A stretch of 8,572 nt of DNA. Origin: Brevundimonas sp. (GTDB taxonomy: Bacteria > Pseudomonadota > Alphaproteobacteria > Caulobacterales > Caulobacteraceae). The stretch's first letter is position 1; each line of letters opens with the position of its first letter. Shown here in pieces: positions 1-4,873 of this stretch. The stretch spans positions 1-8,572 of the forward strand of contig NZ_JAVHLH010000117.1 in assembly GCF_031082345.1 (NCBI RefSeq). Reading direction: 5' to 3'. The notes beneath the pieces were generated by a model, which saw only the letters and a list, made by a program, of their open reading frames with translations, did no database searches and was not told the origin of the DNA. Position numbers and translations under genes: made by a program.

Positions 1-27
1 GCCTCTGTGAAGCGCCGATCGCCCAAA

Positions 28-60
28 CGAAAAACGCCCCGGAGCGAACTCCGGGGCGTT
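28..60 (-). terminator. Intrinsic terminator of the cysteine-repeat protein gene
   Basis: A perfect 12-bp inverted repeat (33-44 pairs with 49-60) encloses a 4-base loop, TTCG on the minus strand. Read on the minus strand, the hairpin runs straight into a T-rich tract (GTTTTTCG). It lies 22 bases past the TAA stop (83-85) of the minus-strand gene, as expected for a rho-independent terminator. On the plus strand no T tract follows, so it is best read as one-directional. Confidence 0.88.
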
Positions 61-82
61 CTCGTCCGTCCTGGAGGCGGAG

Positions 83-1060
83 TTACTGTTCGCTGGTCGC
101 CGGAGCGGCGGCGGTCAGGGTGCAGCCGCCGGCGATGGTGGCGGCTTCGATGCAGTTATGAACCCGCTGAGCCTTGAAGTCGGTTCCGACGCGGGCGAAA
201 TAGCCGCCGCCCTCGCCGCACTTCACCTCATAGACCGTGAGGCCCTGGGCGTCGCGGCCGACACGACGGGCCTGCTGCACGTCGCAGGCGGCGGCGTCAG
301 TCCCGGCGAGCACGGTCCTCCACGCGCCCGACGTCTCGGCGGCGGTGGAATAACGGCAGCTCTCCTGCTCAAGGGCGAGATCCCAGCAGGGCGTCGCCCG
401 CCAGGCGCCTTCGGTGTTCTCGATCCAGTAGCCGTCGCGATCCGCGCAGCCGATTTCATAGATCAGATTGCCGGCGGTGCTCTTGCCGATCGCGGCGCCC
501 TGATCGACCGTGCAGTCAATGCCGGCGGAGCGGGCATAGGCCGAAAGGACCGGCACGGGGTTCAGGTTGACCGGCAGGGTGCACTGCTGGCCGACATCGG
601 CCTCCGGATCGCGCAGGCGGCTCGTTTCCGCCTGACCGGCCAGTTCCAGACAGTTGAAAGTCTGGGGCGGGGTGGAGCTGACGGCCAGATAGCCGGGGCC
701 CTCGGCGCAGACCGCTTCATAGGTCGAATGTTGTTCGGCGGTGACGCCGAGAAGGGTCGCCTCCGCCACCTGGCAGCTGACGCCGGCGGCGGTCAGCACA
801 GCCTGGGCGGCGGCCTTGTTTTCCTCGGGTGTGGCGGCCGGAGGGGCTTCCGCCTGCTCCTGGTCGCGGTTGCGGCGGTCCCGGCGCTCGCGCGCGCCGT
901 CGCTCATACGCCCCGGAAGGACGCGATCGCCGCGGACGTTGCCGCTGGCGCGGTCGGACGTCTCGTCATTCCCCGGGTCCTGAGCCAGGACCGGCTGGGC
1001 TGACAGGATCGTCAGGGCCATGGCGCCGCCGATCAGCGCGAGCAACTTCTTGTGGAACAC
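83..1060 (-). CDS. Exported protein with three tandem four-cysteine modules, function unknown
   Basis: This encodes a 325-residue protein of unrecognised family. The GTG at 1060-1058 is chosen because GGAG lies 7 bases upstream and because translation then opens with a classic signal peptide: FHKK, a hydrophobic stretch at residues 6-20, and a VLA/Q cleavage site after residue 26. An ATG 63 bases upstream would bury this signal. Residues 27-85 are charged, rich in Asp, Arg and Glu, and look disordered. From about residue 88 to 315 there are three copies of a 65-75-residue module sharing C-x8-G-x8-Y-E-x2-C-x4-G-Y, followed by a third Cys (in C-x-[E/D]-[L/A]) and a fourth. The cysteines are at 96, 118, 137, 160; 183, 205, 225, 235; and 259, 281, 303, 313. 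All 12 Cys of the mature protein fall in this scheme, which suggests disulfides in the periplasm or outside the cell. It has its own terminator and diverges from the MBL hydrolase gene. No catalytic motif was recognised. Confidence 0.85.
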   Translation of the reverse strand: MFHKKLLALIGGAMALTILSAQPVLAQDPGNDETSDRASGNVRGDRVLPGRMSDGARERRDRRNRDQEQAEAPPAATPEENKAAAQAVLTAAGVSCQVAEATLLGVTAEQHSTYEAVCAEGPGYLAVSSTPPQTFNCLELAGQAETSRLRDPEADVGQQCTLPVNLNPVPVLSAYARSAGIDCTVDQGAAIGKSTAGNLIYEIGCADRDGYWIENTEGAWRATPCWDLALEQESCRYSTAAETSGAWRTVLAGTDAAACDVQQARRVGRDAQGLTVYEVKCGEGGGYFARVGTDFKAQRVHNCIEAATIAGGCTLTAAAPATSEQ

Positions 1061-1084
1061 GGTGCAACTCCGGAAGGGAAAACA

Positions 1085-1106
1085 GGCGGCCAAATCCTTG
1101 GCCGCC
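1085..1106. repeat. Perfect 9-bp inverted repeat in the divergent intergenic region
   Basis: Two 9-base arms, GGCGGCCAA (1085-1093) and TTGGCCGCC (1098-1106), flank a 4-base spacer. On the minus strand the potential RNA hairpin is followed by TGTTTTCCC and then the GGAG ribosome binding site of the cysteine-repeat gene, so it would lie in that gene's 5' leader. It could be an operator, a leader hairpin or attenuator, or a stop for transcription entering from the right. The sequence does not decide among these. Confidence 0.6.
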
Positions 1107-1139
1107 GCTTGTGGCAGGGTCAAGGCGGCAGACGCGCGC

Positions 1140-1169
1140 TGGACGCGCGACGAGCCTTCGGCCTATCCT
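1140..1169 (+). promoter_or_regulatory. Putative promoter of the MBL hydrolase-isomerase operon
   Basis: TGGACG (1140-1145) resembles a -35 TTGACG, and TATCCT (1164-1169) resembles a -10, with an 18-base spacer. A start site near 1176 would give a leader of about 20 bases that still contains the GGAG at 1186-1189. This is pattern matching by eye. Confidence 0.35.
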
Positions 1170-1195
1170 GCCCTAAGTTTCGATTGGAGACGGAC

Positions 1196-2287
1196 TTGGC
1201 GGACGGACTGGCTTTGACGGACCTGGAGACGGCCACGCGCGAGGAGCGTGGCCTGACCTATCCGTTCGGCCCGCCTCCGGGCCCCGGCGAGGCGGTCGAA
1301 ATCGCCTCCGACGTGCTGTGGATGCGGCTGGCGATGCCGATCGCCCTGAACCACATCAACGTCTATGCGGTCCGTGACGGCGACGGCTGGGCGCTCGTCG
1401 ACACGGGTCTGAACCTGCCCGACAGTCGGGCGGAGTGGGAGCGGCTGCTGGCGGGACCGCTGGGCGGCGCGCCCGTCACGCGCGTCATCTGCACCCATAT
1501 GCATCCCGACCATATCGGCCTGGCCGGCTGGCTGTGCGAGCGGTTCGGCGCGCCGCTGGTGATGACCCGGCTCGAATATGTCACCGCCCGCATGCTGATT
1601 TCCGACACCGGCCAGCCGGCTCCGGAAGAGGGTGCTGTCTTCTACCGGGCGGCGGGCTGGGACGACGCCCAGGTGGAAGGCTACCGGACCGGCTACGGTC
1701 AGTTCGGCCGGGCCGTCTCGCCGATGCCCGTGAGCTTTGTCCGGATGCGCGAGGGCGACCGGCTGTCGATCGGCGGCCAGAACTGGCGCGTGGTCGTGGG
1801 GGAGGGGCACAGCCCCGAGCACGCCTGCCTCTGGCGTGAAGCCGACGGGATCGTGCTCGGGGGGGACCAGATCCTGCCGAAGATTTCGTCGAATGTGTCG
1901 GTCTGGCCGACGGAGCCGGAGGCCGATCCTCTGGGGGACTGGCTGGAGTCGCTCGAGCGGATGAAAACCGTGTTCCCGGACGGGGTGCTGGTGCTGCCGT
2001 CGCACGGAGAGCCGTTCCGGGGCGTCCGGGTCCGCCTGGACGCGCTGATCCGCGGCCACCATACCGCTCTCAAACGGCTGGAACGGACCTTGCGCAACCC
2101 ATGCCGGGCCGTTGACGTCTTTTCGGCCCTGTTCGCGCGCCCGGTGGGCGACGGCGTGCGGGGCATGGCCACGGGCGAAAGCCTGGCGCATCTCAACTAT
2201 CTGCTCCGCCGGGGTCGCGCGACGCGAAGCCGCGACGCAGGCGGCGTGGACTGGTGGACAGCAACAGAACAGGGACCCCGGGCGTGA
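1196..2287 (+). CDS. MBL-fold metallo-hydrolase (glyoxalase II-like)
   Basis: This encodes a 363-residue cytoplasmic metallo-beta-lactamase-fold hydrolase. It has the full binuclear metal site: H-x-H-x-D-H in THMHPDHIG (H101, H103, D105, H106), H205 in GEGHSPEH, D224 in GGDQILP and H270 in PSHGEP. The last 70 or so residues (RLERTL through DWWTA) resemble the small winged-helix domain that often ends this MBL subfamily. Such enzymes hydrolyse thioesters, lactones or phosphoesters, and the substrate cannot be read from sequence. The start is not certain. TTG at 1196 has GGAG 6 bases upstream; TTG at 1214 is an alternative giving 357 residues; an ATG at 1052 would add 48 residues overlapping the divergent gene's start and is unlikely. 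The stop overlaps the next gene's GTG by 4 bases (GTGA), so the two are probably co-translated. Confidence 0.85.
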   Translation: MADGLALTDLETATREERGLTYPFGPPPGPGEAVEIASDVLWMRLAMPIALNHINVYAVRDGDGWALVDTGLNLPDSRAEWERLLAGPLGGAPVTRVICTHMHPDHIGLAGWLCERFGAPLVMTRLEYVTARMLISDTGQPAPEEGAVFYRAAGWDDAQVEGYRTGYGQFGRAVSPMPVSFVRMREGDRLSIGGQNWRVVVGEGHSPEHACLWREADGIVLGGDQILPKISSNVSVWPTEPEADPLGDWLESLERMKTVFPDGVLVLPSHGEPFRGVRVRLDALIRGHHTALKRLERTLRNPCRAVDVFSALFARPVGDGVRGMATGESLAHLNYLLRRGRATRSRDAGGVDWWTATEQGPRA

Positions 2288-3057
2288 CGGAACACATCCA
2301 GACGGAATTCAGCGGGGGCGTCCTGACCGTGACGCTGGCCCGGCCCGACAAGAAGAACGCCATCACCCAGGCGATGTACGCCGCCCTGTCGGACGCAACG
2401 GAACGGGCGCGCACAGATGAGAGCGTCCGCGTGCTGATGTTTCGAAGCCAGGGCGACAGCTTTTCAGCCGGCAACGACATCGCCGACTTCATCGCCCTCG
2501 GCTCGCAGGGCCAGCAGCCGCTGGACATGTCGGTGTTCCGCTTCCTCAAGGCTCTCGCGGAGCTGGACAAGCCGGCGGTGGCAGCGGTGCGCGGCCGGGC
2601 CGTCGGCATCGGCCTGACCCTGCTGCTCCACTGCGACATGGTGGTGGTGGCCGAGGATGCGCTGTTGTCCGTGCCGTTCATCAACCTGGCCCTCGCGCCG
2701 GAGGCCGCGTCGTCGATGCTGCTGCCGGCGGCGATCGGTCACCGCAGGGCGTTCGAGATGTTCGCCCTCGGCGAGCCGATAGACGGGCGGACGGCGGTGG
2801 CCTGGGGCCTGGCCAATCGTGCGGTCCCGGCCGACCAGGTCGAGGCGACGGCGGCCGATCTGGCGACGAAGCTGGCCACCCGCGCCCCGAACTCGATCCG
2901 CAAGACCAAACGGCTGATGCGCGACGCGGAAGCCCTGTGGGCGCTGATGCAGCGGGAGGGCGAGGCGTTCGGCAGCCAGATGTCGAGCCCGGAGGCGATG
3001 GAGGCCTTCATGGCCTTCACCCAGAAGCGCGCGCCCGATTTCTCGAAATCCGGTTGA
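2284..3057 (+). CDS. Crotonase-fold enoyl-CoA hydratase/isomerase, probable delta3-delta2-enoyl-CoA isomerase type
   Basis: This 257-residue protein spans the whole crotonase family: an N-terminal strand with ARPDKKNA (residues 19-26), oxyanion-hole segment FSAGNDIADF (60-69), GRAVGIG (104-110), and a C-terminal helix ending in KRAPDF. Aligned by eye to rat mitochondrial enoyl-CoA hydratase, both hydratase glutamates are replaced: Thr112 at the Glu144 position (GIGLTLLLHCD) and Phe132 at the Glu164 position (LLSVPFINL). Instead Glu140 in LAPEAASS matches the catalytic Glu of ECI2/Eci1-type isomerases (SPEGCSS in human ECI2). The likely reaction is therefore shifting a 3-enoyl-CoA double bond to position 2 in breakdown of unsaturated acyl chains, not hydration; this is inference. 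GTG at 2284 is preferred over ATG 2254 because AGGGA lies 8 bases upstream and the GTGA overlap couples it to the MBL gene. Confidence 0.88.
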   Translation: MTEHIQTEFSGGVLTVTLARPDKKNAITQAMYAALSDATERARTDESVRVLMFRSQGDSFSAGNDIADFIALGSQGQQPLDMSVFRFLKALAELDKPAVAAVRGRAVGIGLTLLLHCDMVVVAEDALLSVPFINLALAPEAASSMLLPAAIGHRRAFEMFALGEPIDGRTAVAWGLANRAVPADQVEATAADLATKLATRAPNSIRKTKRLMRDAEALWALMQREGEAFGSQMSSPEAMEAFMAFTQKRAPDFSKSG

Positions 3058-3066
3058 TAATTTCCG

Positions 3067-3104
3067 TTGATTCGGGCGCGCGCGGCCCTTAGGTGCGCGC
3101 GCCC
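3067..3104 (+). promoter_or_regulatory. Putative promoter and 10-bp GC inverted repeat abutting the GNAT start codon
   Basis: TTGATT (3067-3072) could be a -35, with TTAGGT (3089-3094) as a weak -10 about 10 bases before the ATG, implying a leaderless or nearly leaderless mRNA. Around the -10 is a perfect 10-bp inverted repeat: GGGCGCGCGC (3074-3083) and GCGCGCGCCC (3095-3104). Its right arm ends at the base before the ATG. It could be an operator in DNA, or a start-blocking hairpin in any mRNA that reads through from the upstream operon. No T tract follows, so a terminator is unlikely. Confidence 0.4.
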
Positions 3105-3590
3105 ATGACAGCCACGCCCGCCCTTTCCGTTCTTCCGCACATCGATGCGGAGACTCCCGACGACGCCGCCGGCGTCGAGGCGCTGGTGCTGGCCGCCTTC
3201 GGTCCGGGGCGCTTCGCCAAGACCGCCGAGCGCCTGCGCGAAGTCGCCCCGGTCGCCACCGGGTTCGTGGCGCGCGACGGCGCGGATCTGCTGGGATCGG
3301 TGCGGCTGTGGTCGATCACCATCGGCGGAACGCCCGCGCTGTTCCTGGGCCCGATCGCCGTGGCCGCCGACAACCGGCGGGCCGGGCTGGGGGCCGAACT
3401 GGTGCAGGCCTGTCTGACGTGGGCGGCCGAGGCGGGCCGGGGCGTGCTGCTGGTCGGCGACGCTCCGTATTTCGGCCGCTTCGGCTTCGCCGCCGCCCCG
3501 GACGTGCGCCTGCCCGGTCCGGTCGATCCGCGCCGGGTGCTGTGGCGCGGCGAGAGTCCGCCGGCCGGAATGGTTCTGCCGGGCGCCTGA
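3105..3590 (+). CDS. GNAT-family N-acetyltransferase, YhbS-like (COG3153)
   Basis: This is a 161-residue cytoplasmic acetyltransferase of the Gcn5-related fold using acetyl-CoA. The core is visible: FLGPIAVAADN (residues 80-90) is strand beta4 leading into the pyrophosphate-binding motif R-R-A-G-L-G-A (91-97). GVLLVGDAPYFGRFGF (113-128) is the typical C-terminal signature of YhbS-like members, where a Tyr and RFGF follow strand beta5. The acceptor substrate is unknown. ATG at 3105 is chosen; GTG at 3093 would add four residues (MRAP) and would lie in the hairpin loop. No good Shine-Dalgarno precedes either start. It follows the isomerase gene by 47 bases on the same strand, so read-through from that operon is possible. 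Confidence 0.87.
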   Translation: MTATPALSVLPHIDAETPDDAAGVEALVLAAFGPGRFAKTAERLREVAPVATGFVARDGADLLGSVRLWSITIGGTPALFLGPIAVAADNRRAGLGAELVQACLTWAAEAGRGVLLVGDAPYFGRFGFAAAPDVRLPGPVDPRRVLWRGESPPAGMVLPGA

Positions 3591-3612
3591 GCCGCTCCCG
3601 GGGGATAGAGGA

Positions 3613-3640
3613 TTGCCAGAGCCGCCGGGCGCCTTAAGTC
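3613..3640 (+). promoter_or_regulatory. Putative promoter of the DUF1285-Nudix-cca operon
   Basis: TTGCCA (3613-3618) and TTAAGT (3634-3639) are spaced by 15 bases. The expected start site, 7-9 bases after the -10, falls at or just before the ATG at 3648. No Shine-Dalgarno lies in the 30 bases upstream of that ATG (a GAGGA at 3608-3612 is too far), which fits a leaderless transcript. The spacer is short, so this is tentative. Confidence 0.33.
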
Positions 3641-3647
3641 TGCATCC

Positions 3648-4214
3648 ATGTCCGTCCCCGCCGACAGCAAGACCGGACTGGCCGCCGTCGCCGAGGCGGC
3701 GACCCAGGCGCCCGGCCGCGGCCTGCCGCCCGTCCATCTCTGGAACCCGACCCACTGCGGCGACATCGACATCGTCATCCGTCGTGACGGGACCTGGCTG
3801 CATGAGACCTCGCCGATCGGCCGGCCGGAGCTGGTGCGGCTGTTCTCGACCGTGCTGCGCAGGGATCCCGACGGCTACTGTCTGGTGACGCCGGTCGAGA
3901 AGCTTTCGATCCGGGTCGAGGACCTGCCGTTCCGCGCCGTCGCCGTGACCGAGGCGGACGGCGTCCTTCGTTTCACCACCGACGTCGGCGACGTGGTCGA
4001 TGCGGGGTCGGATCATCCGATCCAGGTGGAGACCGACCCGGTCAGCGGCGAACCGTCGCCCGCCCTGCACGTCCGCGGCGACCTGTGGGCGCGCATCGCC
4101 CGGCCGGTGTTTTACGAACTGGTCGAGCGGGCCCGCGTCGAGGGCGGTCGGCTGGTGGTCCGCTCCGGCGGCGAGGCCTTCGCTCTCGGACCGGTCGGAG
4201 CGGGGATCGCATGA
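3648..4214 (+). CDS. DUF1285 family protein
   Basis: This 188-residue protein is recognised as DUF1285 (PF06938 from memory), a small soluble family of unknown function. The hallmark is at residues 47-85: DGTWLHETSPIGR, then LVRLFSTVLRRD, then DGYCLVTPVEK. A second half (about 88-180) holds VEDLPFRAV and a beta-rich region with DVVDAG and HPIQVE, then DLWARIARPVFYELVE (145-160). No catalytic residues, signal peptide or membrane segment are evident. ATG at 3648 gives the usual family length. The stop overlaps the next start as ATGA. From memory, this gene commonly sits next to a Nudix hydrolase and the CCA-adding enzyme in alphaproteobacteria, as here, which hints at a role linked to CoA or nucleotide metabolism but proves nothing. 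Confidence 0.9.
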   Translation: MSVPADSKTGLAAVAEAATQAPGRGLPPVHLWNPTHCGDIDIVIRRDGTWLHETSPIGRPELVRLFSTVLRRDPDGYCLVTPVEKLSIRVEDLPFRAVAVTEADGVLRFTTDVGDVVDAGSDHPIQVETDPVSGEPSPALHVRGDLWARIARPVFYELVERARVEGGRLVVRSGGEAFALGPVGAGIA

Positions 4215-4873
4215 GCCTGATCTCCCTGCGCGAGCGGCTGGTCGAGCGGCTGGCGCCGACGTCCGGCTGGCGGCCCGATGGCCTGCCGGCGCGATCCGAC
4301 TTCGACCTCAATCCCGAGGCCCCGCGCCCCGGCCGGGCGCTGCGCCCCGCCGCCGTGCTGGTGCCGATCATCGCCCGGCCCGAAGGCGCGACGGTGCTGA
4401 TGACCCGCCGCTCCGACAGCCTCGCCAGCCACACCGGCCAGATCGCCTTTCCCGGCGGGCGGCTGGACCCGGGCGAGACCGCCGCCCAGGCCGCCGTGCG
4501 CGAGGCGTGGGAAGAGGTGTCGCTGGATCCCGCCGCGGTCGAGGTGCTGGGCGTGGGCGACGGCTATGAGACCGTCACCGGCTTCATGGTCACGCCGGTG
4601 GTCGGCTGGCTGGTCGAGCCGCCCGTCGTGACCCCGTCTCCGGAGGAGGTCGCGGAGGTGTTCGAGGCGCCGTGGGATTTCCTGATGGATCCGGCCAACC
4701 ATCGCCAGGATTTCTACGACCCGGAAGCAGGTCCGCGCCGGTGGTTCTGGGCCATGCCGTGGCGCGAACGCTATATCTGGGGCGCCACCGCCGCCATCGT
4801 GCGAGCCTTGCGGAGCCGGCTTTACGGCGACGAGGACGAGCCCGCCGCCGCCGTCGAGGAGGACGCCGCGTGA
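4211..4873 (+). CDS. CoA pyrophosphatase, Nudix hydrolase family
   Basis: This 220-residue Nudix enzyme probably cleaves CoA and acyl-CoA to phosphopantetheine derivatives and 3',5'-ADP, using Mg2+ or Mn2+ in the cytoplasm. The CoA-specific subfamily is shown by the motif LMTRRSDSLASHTGQIAFPG (residues 63-82) directly before the Nudix box. The box at 83-105 has G83, E89, R97-E98 and E101-E102, with Ser104 where the consensus has Gly. A further conserved block, YIWGATAAIV (188-197), matches the family end. The tail (207-220) is acidic and holds, in its codons, the Shine-Dalgarno of the next gene. ATG 4211 overlaps the DUF1285 stop (ATGA); an ATG at 4085 in the same frame would lie deep inside DUF1285 and is rejected. 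Length is typical of the family. Not known: which CoA species it prefers. Confidence 0.92.
   Translation: MSLISLRERLVERLAPTSGWRPDGLPARSDFDLNPEAPRPGRALRPAAVLVPIIARPEGATVLMTRRSDSLASHTGQIAFPGGRLDPGETAAQAAVREAWEEVSLDPAAVEVLGVGDGYETVTGFMVTPVVGWLVEPPVVTPSPEEVAEVFEAPWDFLMDPANHRQDFYDPEAGPRRWFWAMPWRERYIWGATAAIVRALRSRLYGDEDEPAAAVEEDAA
4856..4862 (+). promoter_or_regulatory. Strong ribosome binding site fixing the GTG start of cca
   Basis: GAGGAGG lies 7 bases before the GTG at 4870. It is inside the end of the Nudix gene, where it encodes part of the Glu-Glu-Asp tail. It singles out 4870 over an in-frame ATG at 4672, which would give a 66-residue extension lying within the Nudix gene. Confidence 0.75.

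Noticed and set aside
1..30. A possible gene end at the left edge
   Set aside because: Too short to show coding character, and no family motif can be read in any frame.
158..1003. Long open frame (281 codons) on the plus strand opposite the cysteine-repeat gene
   Set aside because: The minus-strand frame has a signal peptide, ribosome binding site, internal repeats and terminator. The plus-strand translation is low-complexity Gly/Ala/Arg text with no motif, typical of antisense frames in high-GC DNA.
1163..2191. 342-codon minus-strand frame opposite the MBL hydrolase gene
   Set aside because: The plus strand encodes all seven MBL metal ligands. The minus frame is rich in Arg, His, Pro and Gln with no recognisable domain.
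3074..3104. GC hairpin as a terminator of the MBL-isomerase operon
   Set aside because: No T tract follows on the plus strand; the stem is followed directly by ATGACAGCC, so an intrinsic terminator is not supported.
3634..3648. Possible CtrA box (TTAA-N7-TTAA) before the DUF1285 gene
   Set aside because: Only the first TTAA half is present; the bases 7 further on are TCCA.
2739..4070. 443-codon minus-strand frame spanning the isomerase, GNAT and DUF1285 genes
   Set aside because: It runs opposite three genes with clear family motifs, and its translation has no domain. Its length reflects the scarcity of stop codons in GC-rich DNA.
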